This document shows positions 43,001 to 53,207 of a stretch of DNA of 64,000 nt, piece after piece. Within the stretch, counting starts at the first letter, position 1, and every line of letters starts with the position of its first letter. Position numbers and translations under genes: made by a program. The notes under the pieces were generated by a model that was not told the DNA's origin, made no database searches, and was given only the letters and a program-made list of their open reading frames with translations. This DNA comes from Mya arenaria (Eukaryota > Mollusca > Bivalvia > Myida > Myidae), in contig NC_069123.1 in the NCBI RefSeq assembly GCF_026914265.1, forward strand, positions 52,708,949 to 52,772,948. Direction: 5' to 3'.

Positions 43001-46000
43001 AGGACAGATTTTAAAATAACTTGCTACATGTGTTCCACATACGAAGACGACGTGTCCTGTGCAAGACCCATGTCCCTACCTCTAAGGTGAAAGATACACT
43101 AAGTGTTTATTCCCAAGGGAATTCTGAATATAAGGACATAACAGTGTAGGTTGTCAAGTATGGGTGGTATTTTTTATGTTCAGAGGAAATTTAAAATAAC
43201 TTGCCATATGTATTTGACACATAAAGGCAAGATCAACTTTTCATGTACTGACCTTGTTCGTAGGTCAATGTCACATTCGGGGGCATTCGTCACATACTGT
43301 GACAGCTCTTGTTTTATATATGTTTGTATATTACATAAGTAAAGTCATGTTCTTGTTTACATAAATATAATTATATACCATTGATGTTTGACATGGCCTT
43401 CGTACAACTTTGAATACATTATACATCGGAAATGTGTACACAAATGACAAAACTATCTGAGTTTTTAAAATATGTGTAGTTTTTTTCCAAAAAGGAAACA
43501 TATTTAGGGCACTCTATTTCATCAGAATCTGAAAGTGAGTTACAATATAACCTATTGTTGTTAAAAGATAACTGTTATAGATAAAATGTTGTTTTTTTCC
43601 ACATAAATATTAGTGTTAGCAAATAAAACAAAGGTAATATTTTTTTAAAAAGGCTGAAACATTAGGCAATTTTTTTTGGTATCAAGGGCTTGATTTAGAA
43701 ATTGTGAATAAATTTACTTATCTAGGAATAGTATTTAGCACTGGTGGGTCATTTAGCACAACGTTTGACACTTGGTCAGGACAAGCTATGAAGACTTTTT
43801 ACAAGCTTAATTCAGACCTAGTAAATTTCCTGGTATAGCAACATGCCAGTATTTATCTTTGTTTGATAAATAAATATATCTTACTTTAAACTATGGTTGT
43901 GAAGTTTTAGGTCTACATGATAGCATTAAGTTAGAAAGAGTTTATTCATAGTTCTGTAAAGAAATACTGGGTGTTAAAACCCAAACTTAGAACAATTTTG
44001 TGTATAGAGAACTTGGAAGAATACCATTACTAATTATAGGATTGTAAATGTGATTAATTATTTTTGAAAGATTTCACAATGTGATGATATTGAATATGTT
44101 AAAGCTGTTTAAAGAAAATCGTACAGAGATTTAGAAAGATTGCCAAATTGTTAGTCATGGGCAAAAGTTATTATAGATATATTACAATCACTAGGATTTT
44201 AAGTTCATGGTTATTTCAAAGTGTTGGTGATATTAATATATATGTATATGTGAACTGAAACAGACGAAATGTATATGTACAAAAATGATTTGCTGAATTT
44301 ATTATTTCATCTAGAGACAAAACGTTTGTTTTGTTCGCAAATTGAGGCTGGTAAATGGCATAAACCTACTCCTATATCTGAATATGAAAGGAAAAGTCAA
44401 GTTTGCCATAAAATAGTAGATGATTTTCATTTCTTGTTTGAATGTACTTTATTAAGTTATTTTAGAAGACAATACATACATAAATACTATTTAGATAGAC
44501 CAAATACAACCAAATTTGTTGAACTTTTACAAATACCAATAAGACTATTCGAAGGAAATTAGCAATGTTTACCACAACACTTTTTAATTTAGAGTCCCTG
44601 CTGTATTTATAATGAGGTTAAATAACTCATTCAAATGATATAAATTGTAACCCCTGTCACCTCCCATTGGTTATATTATATTTTATGTGTACTGTCTATG
44701 TTTAATTTGTGTTTCGTATTAATATATATCGTTACCTACGATCGATTGAAAACATGCAGATGATAACGGCGAAGCCTTACTCTGTACTGCATGGATGTTG
44801 CTGTTGAAAAAGTTAATTTCCAGCAGGAATGTTTCCAGAGAACATGATGTTCTAGCCGCCATGGGATGTGTAATGTGATGTCTGTGCTGCGGAATTCGTA
44901 TTTGTGTTTTCGGTAACCGACAGCTGATTAAATTGGCAAGCAAATGGCATTGATTCCATATTGCTTGTGTTGGTCAAGATGGAGATGTTTGAAATGTTCT
45001 TGTGGTGTTTGTCACTATTGTGGCTGTATTTGTTGACTGACTGGATATTTCTGTGACTAGTAATCTGCATTATCTGGTTGGCGGAACATTGTTATCAGAA
45101 AGTTTTTGTACAAGATGCTTTCTGGCACTATGATTCGTTAGCCATTTCTCTCCCGAAAGTCTTACAGCTTCATTATTACGGTAAGTATTTGTTGGCATTT
45201 AAACCATTTTGTTTACAAACAATGCGGAGGGATATCTAGGTTGCGTGTGATTATTCTGGCCAATCGAAATGTCTGATAGGTTATCTTACACATGTGTAAG
45301 TTAAAAATATTCGTAATGGGTATATTACACGGAAAACAAGGATAAGCATGTGATAAAAAGATATATTGACCATTTTCGAAGCATGGGATTTAACTAGAGC
45401 GTGGGCAATTTTATGATTTACCTTTAGGAATGGCGATTTTGTTATTGAATTGTTATGGTTATTTGTCGTTTCTTGGCTGTGGATTTTTTTCGCTTTGGAA
45501 CGTACATGAGACGGGTTTGGCTGAAGTGGATTTTGCCTTCCATTTTAGTGTATCTATTACTTCGTCCATTTAATTTATCCATCTTTGTAAACATTTGGTG
45601 AAACTGCAGAGCGATACTGAGTATTTGGAAGTCTCCCTTTGATGGCCTTCAGGCAACATAAATTGAACATTTTCAAATTGATCAAACTGGTGTAAATTCA
45701 TACCGTGAATAAGAGTTTTAGGTTGTATACATTCTCGTCACAAATGATAGGGCAATACAAGCCATAAAATAGAATAAACTGAGCTATGATAAGTTTGTCA
45801 AGCATACCGACTTAACATAGTCAGCTTTATTAATATGAGAAGAAGTTTACGTTAACGACAGCACATAATCACATTCACATTTACAACAGCACTTCATGAA
45901 AATTCGATATTTATTGAAAAAACTAAAATAACATTTAACGAACAATTCATTTTATGAAAGTAATGAGCAAAACTAACTTTTTAACGCATGTCTGATTTCT

Positions 46001-48946
46001 TAACTATAACAAATGACAAAGAAATATGTACAAAACAAAGAATCACGGCGTACACAGCGTAGCATCGTTCTACAAAATTCCGGCGAGTTGAATTTTGGCC
46101 AAGGATTGCATCGTAATAATACAAGCAAATCTAAAATATTTTATACGTGTAGAAGCAGAAAATATCATAGTCTTTTATAGGCCAAGAAAATGTTTAGGAA
46201 TTACTGTCCATTTCTTGCTTGTTTACATCGGTTTTGAACCGTGGTGACACATGTGAGAACCCCGTTGAAGTCACGTGATTCCTCAACCTGTAGTTGTTGA
46301 GACATTTTAATCTCTCAATCTTTAAAATATATCCTTGACCTTTTGGTTTTAAGGTGTCATAAAAGAATGTCTTAATCTTCACAATGCTATTTTCAAGGAG
46401 TTTCAATCAGAATTTCAAGCTTCACATTTGGAAGTAATATCATGCATACCACTCATGCTCTCACCTCAAAACATGTAGTTAAGGTCACAAATGACAGTCT
46501 TAGTGGTTAATTCAGCCCACTAGTGATAGTGCTTATGTTTTCTATCTTTGCCATGTTTTCAACATTATATGGAATTTCAATCAAGCTTCCAGATTGGCAG
46601 AGCATCTCTCATACTTTCAACCTAAAGTTCAAGTTCAACTACTGGTGGAAAAGGGATTGCATAATAATTGTTTGTACCTCGGCCATAATTTTGTTTTGAT
46701 TTCAATCACACTTCATAAATTTGTATAATGGAAGGTGTGTAGGTCATGCATACCAGGGTGCTCTTGGTGGCCCTGTTGGTAAATGCAACCATAATGTCCC
46801 ATACATCTAGCAATTGTTTTCTGTTTTGGGGTTTTGGCTATTGGGCTAGTTTCCATGTGTGTAATTTCTAATTGTACTATCAGTCTGGTTTTTTTCTACT
46901 ATGCACATGTCACAGGGTGAGAAAAGTGTGCAGCCAGACCGGGGCTCGAACCCGGGACCCTCGCTATCAGGGCGAGTGCTCTACCGACTGAGCTACCGGA
47001 CCGCTTACCCGCAAACTGGAAATTCGTCCTCGAATTTGAGGAACACCAGTGCTAAGGAATGCACATAATTAACACTGAGAGCGCATTATGATGCCAAACA
47101 GTGCTGCCACGGCCCCACGTTGGGCGCCAAATGTCACAGGGTGAGGAAAGTGTGCAGCCAGACCGGGGCTCGAACCCGGGACCCCTCGCTATCAGGGCGA
47201 GTGCTTTACCGACTGAGCTACCGGACCGCTTACACACCTCCTCACCACATGTGTAGGTATCGGTACCGTGACACACATTTTAAGCTTGTCATTTTTATTT
47301 TATTTTTAAGAAAATAGTCAAGGTAAAAATTAAGGTATCTTATGTACAATTATGTGAAATTTAAAACTACATGTATTTGAAAGAGTTTCATGTGTAGGGA
47401 AGAAATATTTTAAAAAAATACTGGAAAGATGCTTTAATATTTTTAACCTTCAAAGATTGCAAAATAATTAATTTCAAGTCTTAATTCTGTTGAATTGAAA
47501 AACAAGAATACAAACTGCAATAATTTATCTATTACTCTATTATATATTATAATATAAATCTCCAAAATTATGTCTCAAATGATACAAAAATGTTTGTGTC
47601 TTAGTCATCTGCATCATCACCCAAGCCGTCTTCATTCAATTCTTTTACCTGGGCCATAACTATAACATGTTCAATATTTTTCATTGAAATTTGATATTCA
47701 TGTTGCCAGAGACTATATGCACATGTCTAGCAAAGCCCATACATAACGCTGGCTTTAATTATTGTCAAACTATGCTTCTTGTTTTAATTCCCCGTCACTC
47801 TTGTTTGTTTACAATATTGGATACTTCAATGGTTGAAACAAAAATCTTCTCAATGAAATTTTCAAGAATCTATTTAAATAAAAATGGTTATATTTTTTTT
47901 AACTTGTGTTGCAGCAAATCAATGATGTTTCATTCTACTTATTAGTTTGGGATTATTAATTTTCAGGCTACAGAGGTGAGACTGTGCGGCAGGAGAGTTT
48001 GGGGTGCTCCAGCAGTGATATCATTCTGTGTGACTGGTCTATGATACAACTGCATCAGGTTTGTTTGAATTTACTGTCCTGGTATAAACATGTAATACTG
48101 TACTCCCATATTAGCCTGTGTCAAGGTCATTGATCAAGCAGTCAAGTGACCAACTATTTCCCACAAATTGGGGAAGGGGATGAATAAATGGTAGGTGTGC
48201 ATGTTTGAGTGCATCCCAATCCTTTTCTCATTAGCATAACTTCAAAACTCTTTGAGGTATCGACTTCAAACATAATATATACAGATAGATCATATTGATG
48301 AGAATTGCACAGACACCATGAATCTGGAGGTTTGTAGTTGTTACCCTTAGATCATGTTCATTCTATTTTTTTGTCAGGACCAAACCTCTAAAAGCCTTTA
48401 AAGTATATTAAATAAAATTTGACTTCAAACTTCATATTCAGCTAGATCTTAATGATGAGAAGTGCAAATGAACCATAACTTTGGATATTTTTTTTCATAC
48501 CCATATCATATTTCTGCATATAGTTTTAAAGCAATTTGTTTCTGATGGTAATGATGAAATTAATGATAGTTATCACAGAATGCACACAAGCAGATAACCA
48601 CACAACATTGAAATAGAACAAAACCTACAACTCAATTTCTGTATTCTTAAAGTTATTGCCGTTTGTTCGATCTCTATCCTCTATCAAAATGGGAAGGAGA
48701 TACTGAACTTCATTCAGCGCGGTTTATGGCAGTCTATGACTGCTCTTGTTAGATTGATGTTGTCAGGTAAAACTCCTACTTATTTTACAGCAGAATAGCA
48801 GTCTTCATGCCTGGGTGCCTGTTGGAAAGACTGGACACTTCACAATCGTGACAGTTGGAACTGTGATAGCCACGACAGCGGCATGCTTTCTTCTAATAGC
48901 CAAGGCATTGAAGTGTTATACCACAAAAGGGACAAAAGACAGCTGA
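34086..48946 (+). CDS. PIGX: GPI mannosyltransferase I subunit PIG-X, complete, 5 exons
   Basis: ER membrane protein that stabilises the catalytic mannosyltransferase PIG-M in adding the first mannose of the GPI anchor. Exons: 34086-34198, 39507-39666, 39867-40104, 47967-48058 and 48791-48946, giving 252 residues (human about 258). A hydrophobic leader (VIIYILLDVCVCF, residues 8-20) is followed by the lumenal PIG-X/PBN1 domain: FHRELLT, the IPSGAYVDPFQLQE signature, VYANLTSDG with an N-glycosylation site, and SLPIHLRYHSIS. One transmembrane helix lies at about residues 218-240 (FTIVTVGTVIATTACFLLIA) with a short basic tail. The acceptor of exon 5 is a tandem CAGCAG. Intron 1 (5.3 kb) holds a LINE; intron 3 (7.9 kb) holds an inverted duplication, a tandem-array element, a LINE relic and a miniature LTR element. 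A polyadenylation signal is at 49555. Confidence 0.93.
34497..37860 (-). mobile_element. Nearly intact CR1/L2-like LINE in PIGX intron 1
   Basis: Minus-strand non-LTR retrotransposon with one large frame encoding an AP endonuclease followed by a reverse transcriptase. The presumed 3' end carries a duplicated 11-base unit (ATACCTGTAGG on the plus strand, 34497-34521), in keeping with the short terminal repeats of CR1-like elements. No upstream ORF1 is recognised, so the 5' end is either truncated or beyond what I can delimit (about 37.9 kb). It lies antisense to PIGX. Clade assignment is inferred from motif style. Confidence 0.85.
34697..37760 (-). pseudogene. LINE endonuclease-reverse transcriptase ORF with one frameshift
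   Basis: The main frame (34923-37859) is open for 978 codons; its first ATG is at 37758-37760. The endonuclease part shows LYTNADQLQNK, PDFIFVSEV, VTGDFNM and LSDHVTLVFDF. The RT part shows SMGPDCIHPFLLK, GNYRPVSLTSVVCKLLEKI, LDLAKDFDKVPHKRL, SGVPQGSVLGPVLF and the intact catalytic VFADDTK. Near the C-terminus (about 34945-34955, a TTTTAAAG run) the frame shifts by one base. The conserved tail continues in the frame 34697-34987: IVKGIDDCDFERFF, SRRVIQVWNDLP and SFKVRLDRHW, then stop. Catalytic residues are intact, so the copy is recent. Antisense frames here are shadows. Confidence 0.88.
37861..38700. other. PIGX intron 1 downstream of LINE, nothing recognised
   Basis: AT-rich sequence with two similar stretches (about 37905-38040 and 38140-38270, sharing TTAACTCGC and TTTATATCAG). 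This suggests an old local duplication, perhaps the LINE 5' flank. Confidence 0.4.
38776..39010 (+). repeat. Dispersed repeat, copy A
   Basis: Resembles 48188-48310 in the same orientation: AATGGTAGGCATGTG against AATGGTAGGTGTGCATG; AGCATGACTTCAAAAGTCTG against AGCATAACTTCAAAACTCTT; then GAGGTATTGACTTCAAA against GAGGTATCGACTTCAAA. It is non-coding and diverged. The hairpin-bearing end seen in copy B was not found here. Confidence 0.55.
40142..40930 (+). repeat. Left arm of long diverged inverted duplication (PIGX intron 3)
   Basis: Reverse-complementary, with substitutions and small gaps, to about 45530-46297. Shared words include GAGGAATCACGTGAC, GGGGTTCTCACATGTGTCAC, GACTATGATATTTTCTGCTTC-like sequence, TTGGCCAA and GTCTTTGTTTTGTA at the outer part, and CACCAAATGTTnACAAAGATGG further in. 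It starts only about 40 bases after PIGX exon 3. Confidence 0.75.
41661..43313 (-). mobile_element. Hairpin-ended element with 181-bp tandem array (AACAAGAG class)
   Basis: Read on the minus strand it begins AACAAGAG (43306-43313), then the hairpin GTCACA-GTA-TGTGAC (about 43289-43303), then ATGCCCCCGAA. The other end is the hairpin ATGCCC-ACCTTC-GGGGGCAT (41667-41686) followed by an A-run. The interior is a tandem array with GGTCAAGGTCACAC at 41820, 42001, 42182, 42364, 42543, 42724 and 42905 and a decayed unit near 43086, so the period is about 181 bp. Each unit has a CACATGTG E-box and GGACATAGAGTATAGGTTGT. A TCCGTCCGTCCGG run lies near 41700. There is no coding capacity. Confidence 0.82.
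43660..44565 (+). mobile_element. LINE 3' relic in PIGX intron 3
   Basis: Broken RT C-terminal region on the plus strand. LEIVNKFTYLGIVFSTGG and SGQAMKTFYKLNSDL are near 43690-43830, fragments LNYGCEVLGLHD and FCKEILGVKTQT are near 43890-43985, and a final frame 44269-44562 has CHKIVDDFHFLFEC, a zinc-knuckle-like C-terminus common in LINEs. Stops and frameshifts make it a fossil. Confidence 0.65.
44566..45529. other. PIGX intron 3 segment, nothing recognised
   Basis: Intron sequence between the LINE relic and the right arm of the inverted duplication; open frames on the minus strand (44719-45070) lack domains. Confidence 0.4.
45530..46297 (-). repeat. Right arm of long diverged inverted duplication (PIGX intron 3)
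   Basis: Reverse complement partner of 40142-40930, about 4.6 kb away. Similarity is strongest at 46020-46290 (outer end) and fades inward. The two arms could be terminal inverted repeats of a large decayed DNA element or two opposed copies of one repeat. Confidence 0.72.
46933..47002 (-). other. tRNA-like sequence in the truncated LTR
   Basis: It has an A box (TAGCTCAGTCGG), a D-arm-like GCTC/GAGC, an anticodon-like stem CTCGC/GCGAG with loop CCTGATA, and a B box GGTTCGAGCC within the T stem CCGGG/CCCGG. The loop lacks the universal U33, and the sequence is embedded in an LTR, so this is probably not a working tRNA gene. Confidence 0.7.
47157..47227 (-). other. tRNA-like sequence in the complete LTR
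   Basis: Second copy of the tRNA-like segment, differing from the one at 46933-47002 by about one substitution and one inserted base. The paired stems are kept. Confidence 0.7.
47278..47966. other. PIGX intron 3, last part, nothing recognised
   Basis: AT-rich intron up to the acceptor of exon 4 at 47967. Confidence 0.4.
48110..48751 (-). mobile_element. Dispersed element, copy B, with AACAAGAG-hairpin end (PIGX intron 4)
   Basis: Read on the minus strand the element begins TAACAAGAG (48743-48751), then the hairpin CAGTC-ATA-GACTG (48730-48742), then CCATAAACC. The inner part (48188-48310) resembles 38776-39010. There is no coding capacity. The other boundary is approximate. Confidence 0.6.
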
Positions 48947-50370
48947 TATCACAAACTAGTGCCAGCAAATACGCTCATAATCTTTAACTAGTTGAACTTG
49001 ATGCAGTTTGTCGGATGACGTTTAGATTAATTATTTCATGATTTTCATCTATAACATTTTGTTCTTCAAAACAGCACAAACTTTATGAGTTAAGTTAGAT
49101 TTCATGAAAATTGCATTCATTAAAATTCTATTTAAATGTTTGATTGCGCAGAGGTGTATCAATGCTTCGTCTTTATGCTTGATCACCATTTGTAAGCTGT
49201 TTTCTTAAGATTAGTAGTCAAAATTATATTTTGGTTAACTTAATGGCAGTGTTTTTTCACATTTACCATACATTTATTTTTATATATCAGCAGACAGCTG
49301 TTATTGTTTGTAATCCGGTGCATCAGTAGATTTAAACATAAGCTGGGCCAGTATACAACATTTAGGGGTCAACCTAAGATTTTGTCCAATGAAAAGACAG
49401 TATTTTACAAGTTTCCAAAAACAATTATTTCAATAAATCAGCAGTCAGCCATTTATGATTGTAAATCAGTAGCCAATTGTATAAAGTTTCCCATAGGTTA
49501 TCTTTTGGCTAGATGAATCATTAGAACGATTTGATTGGTGAGAAGTAACCATTCAATAAACATTGACCAATCAATAAGTTATTTTGGCTAACTTAAGCCA
49601 AACCAAAGAAAAAAAAGTTTTATACAATTGGTTGCATGTATATTGGTAGATTTAAACATTCTTAAATCTTGACCACTCATTAACCTGTTAATGGGTAATA
49701 TGCATTTATCAAAATAAATGGTTATGTAACATGCACATGTTGTGCCTCAAGGTAGTATTTTCGGTATGTTTTGTATTTCAAAAGGGTTTTGTCTTTGATA
49801 TTGCATTTTTTCAGAACAATTCCTTTACATATCCATTCAAGTTATGGTATGTTGGTCTAATCCACACTGGAATAGTGCATAAAGGTTACAGTCCCCATCT
49901 ATTCTGGTGATAACGTAGCAGAAGTAGAGATCGAAGAGGCCCTAAAATTCCGCCTTGAAATCCTCATTTCCTCTAAAGATACAAATATTTTATAAAAACA
50001 ACATGGTTGTGTGATTTTTATTTTATTAATCATTATATCAAATTTCCACACCTACTAAGATTAAAGTGAATGTTATTTCCATTTGGAGTTTTTCATCTTT
50101 TACCTTGCAAAATTGGAGCTTCAGCATTTTGAGATCACTCCAGATCCAACCATGCTTGATGTCAATGACTCTTGCAATAGCAGGGTGTTACTACAGTTAG
50201 CATTCTGTATCCCTTATTTACTAGGCAAATCTATTCCTCATTTTCTTTTTAAAAAACAATAAGGAAATTTAATCTAATAACATAGTTAGATTGAGAAGTG
50301 CAGCAAAGTCTCGAAAAAAAAGTAACAATAGTTTTTTGTGTGTTTAATTGTGATTTTCACAACATCTGTA
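48947..50370. other. PIGX 3' UTR and downstream intergenic sequence
   Basis: AATAAA at 49555-49560 is a plausible PIGX polyadenylation signal, about 0.6 kb after the stop. No other gene is seen. Confidence 0.45.
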
Positions 50371-50379
50371 GCACACATG

Positions 50380-51005
50380 CTTGTTATGTCTCCCCCATTC
50401 AGTCCGTCAGTCTGTACGTCACACTTCAAAGTTCAAAGTCGCGGTAAACTTGAGTTGAAAAGAAAGGTTTCCGCTCACTAACTAAAGACCCCTATTGATT
50501 TTAAGATTCAAAGGTCAAGGTCGCGGATACCTTCAGGTTTAAAAACAATATGTTGGCGGTGACCTTTAGCTTAAAAAAGGGTGTCTGCTCAATAACTAAA
50601 GAACGCTTAAACACAGGAACTTCATACTTGATATGCTAGTTGGTCATGACTAGTAGTTGACTTCTATTGATTTTGAGATCAGTATGTCAACGGTCAAGGT
50701 CACCGTGACCTTGAGGTGAAGAAACGGTTTTCGCTTAATGACTATAGAACGCTTGCACCCAGGAACTTCATACTTGGTATGCTACTTGGTCATGACTAGT
50801 AGATGAACCCTATAGATTTTGAGATAAGTAGATCAAAGGTCAAGGTCGCCGTGACCTTGAGGTGAAGACCGCTCAGTAACTTAAGAACGCTTGCACCAAG
50901 GAACTTCATACTTGGTATGGAAGTTAGTCATGACTAGTAGATGACCCATATTGATTTTGTGATCAGTCCGTCAGTCAGTCAGTCCGTCAGTCTGTACGTC
51001 ACACT
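50380..51005 (+). repeat. Tandem array of about 137-bp units with nuclear-receptor-like palindromes
   Basis: AGGAACTTCATACTTG recurs at about 50625, 50761 and 50899, with GGTCATGACTAGTAG and GGTCAAGGTC words in each unit. A perfect AGGTCACCGTGACCT lies at 50697-50711. CAGTCCGTCAGTCTGTACGTCACACTTC occurs near both ends of the array (about 50400 and 50980), split here as CAGTCCGTCAGTC and TGTACGTCACACTTC. One further unit sits at 51505-51640 after an interruption. Confidence 0.65.
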
Positions 51006-51163
51006 TCGTTTCCGTTCAATAAAATCATACTTTATAAGCCATTTATAAAGTGGTTTATATTTGTGAGACATATTATTATTATAATTTTCTTCATTGTATG
51101 TTGGCCTTGGAGGTTGGAGATATCGCAACATAAATAAGTTTAAGTGTAACCGCACATTATTTA

Positions 51164-51390
51164 GTCCAACTTTGTGATCGCTTTTTAAACTTGACAAACC
51201 TTTTTCCTAATTTAAAACTTCAGAGAAGTTTTACAAATTTATTTTATCAACCGCGAACCACCCCTCCACCCTCCATGCTATTTTATCTAGTTCGCTTATA
51301 TATGTTGCATATATTTTATTGTGGGCGATTGCCGTCCAACTTTGTGATCGCTTTTTAAACTTTACAAACCTTTTTCCTAATTTAAAACTT
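51164..51390 (+). repeat. 57-bp direct repeat pair
   Basis: 51164-51220 and 51334-51390 are nearly identical (one difference), beginning GTCCAACTTTGTGATCGC and ending CCTAATTTAAAACTT. They are 170 bases apart and lie in the segment that interrupts the 137-bp array. Confidence 0.8.
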
Positions 51391-51504
51391 AAGAAATAAA
51401 TCCGTCTGGCAAAATCTATATCTGCCAGACATTTTCAACCATTTCGGAGTTACTCTTCCTTTTCCCTTTTGCCACAAATGAACTGCGGAAACTTGGCTGT
51501 GCAA

Positions 51505-51640
51505 ATATAAATAAAGAACACTTGCACCCAGGAACTTCATACTTGGTTTGCTAGTTGGTCATGACAAGTATTTGTCCCCTGTTGATTTTGAGATCAGTAG
51601 GTCAAAGGTCAAGGTCGCGGTAGATGTTCACTATTTAATA
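51505..51640 (+). repeat. Outlying unit of the 137-bp array
   Basis: Contains CTTGCACCCAGGAACTTC, CTAGTTGGTCATGACAAG and GGTCAAAGGTCAAGGTCG, matching the units at 50380-51005. The array was probably split by the roughly 500-bp segment between them. Confidence 0.6.
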
Positions 51641-53207
51641 CGGGTGAATAAACCAAACTCCACTGTTGTTTCGTCTCCAGTCCAAAATTACAAATTTCAT
51701 GTCCATCATTTATTTTTTCTCAGCTACGACCACACAATATTGGGAGTCTAGCGCTTTTTCAAAAAAGCAATCTCTAGCTATATTTGTGTCCAAAGACCGA
51801 ATGAGCCATCTGTTGACGGAGTAAACACAGTGAACTGGTTGTTCAAATTAGGCCCATGTGTTTTGTAGTCACAGCCTTGGTCCTGAGAATGGTGACTTGA
51901 GATTCTTATAAAATTACTGCTTATTTTGCATAAAAATCTGCGGAAAGACAGGAACGAATATAAGTTTGCTATAATCCAGTTCCGATCTTCACCAAACTTA
52001 GACAATAGTTTAATAGTAATGCGACCTCAATTGCTTTAAAAAAAAGCCATCCGCCCATGCATGACTGGAGTATGACCCTAGAAATTGGCAACATTCCTGT
52101 AAAAAGTGACTCCATATTAAATTGGCACGTTATATGTAACAAGACTGTAATAGCGACGCCATAAACTAACACAAAACAATTCCAAGTGAACTATAAAGTT
52201 TTTTTGCCTTTTACCAATACGTACAGAGAATAGAAAATGACCAAACAAGCCAAACTGTACTGTAGAGCATAGGCCCTCTCGGGTCTCTTGTGTATTCCAA
52301 GATAAAGTGAAAAACGGACCTTGAAAAAAAGCGCAAACCATGATTATGTTGACAGTTTGATGTTCTTGATAGAAAGACGGTCGAATTACATTAATTTCAA
52401 ATGTTTTTAAAGGTGCTAAGCAACATGACTGAGTTCAAAAACGATGGCATTTTTACGCATTTTTACACTATATTACGCCTTTAGCTATGGCTCATTTAAG
52501 TTCAGGCTTGGCCCCTTCAGGCTTACATCAGATACTTTCGATTCCCGGTTTTAAAAGGTACGATAAGACATTCATCTGATATATCTCGCCTTAGCAAGGT
52601 TTAACTATGTCATCATATAGGCTAATAATGAAAGTATTATGGTACAAAGCGGGAGTAATATAACACAATGAAAAAATAATGTAACGATAAAAATGGGGAC
52701 CACGATTGCGCTGTATCGCTGGGTGCAGGACGAAGTGAACCATTTCACAAGTGAACCAGTTCCTAAGTGTACCATTTCAGGACCAAGTGAACCACATATG
52801 TATTATATAGTGGCTATTGTGTGATGGCACACTGCCTGAAAGGTGATAATAACTAGTAATGATCGCCATTTGAATGCAAGACTTCCTTACTGACGTCCTC
52901 CGCTTCGGTCCGCAGGAGTGGAACCAGAACGTAGAACGGAAGGTACCAATAAAATGGTCAACTTATATACAGGCTTTCATACTAATTAAAGAATGTTTGA
53001 GTCATATGTCACTATGTCTGTTCACAGCTTCTGTAAGTGAGCTGTTTAATTAGTAATTACCAATTAATAAGGCCAATTAAAATTAAAGTACAATTATCCA
53101 TTAATTACACCCACACTTATTTGGTTTTGGTACATGATTGAGGTGTAAATAACAAACATAGAGAATTTTTGAACATGTGTGGAATAAAATTCAACAAAGT
53201 AGGATAT
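51641..53207. other. Intergenic region with one short repeat cluster
   Basis: No gene is recognised. At 52733-52795 the word AAGTGAACC or AAGTGTACC occurs four times at 16-20 base spacing (52733, 52749, 52765, 52785). Confidence 0.5.

Larger units (their letters stand above)
46908..47273 (-). mobile_element. Miniature LTR retrotransposon (TRIM-like) with tRNA-like LTR
   Basis: Read on the minus strand: a complete LTR (47132-47273, 142 bp, ends TGTCAC...GTGACA); two bases; an 18-base primer-binding site TGGCGCCCAACGTGGGGC (47112-47129) complementary to the 3' end of a tRNA-Lys; about 100 bp of internal sequence; then a second LTR (46908-47008) matching about 101 bp of the first but lacking its outer 40 bp. 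Flanks carry CACA at 46904-46907 and 47274-47277, a possible 4-bp target duplication. There is no coding sequence. This is a terminal-repeat retrotransposon in miniature; such elements have been reported in bivalves. The identity with any named family must be checked by alignment. Confidence 0.8.

Noticed and set aside
46933..47227. A pair of functional tRNA genes on the minus strand
   Set aside because: The loop lacks U33, the acceptor stem pairs poorly, and both copies sit inside direct repeats that flank a primer-binding site, so they are parts of an LTR element.
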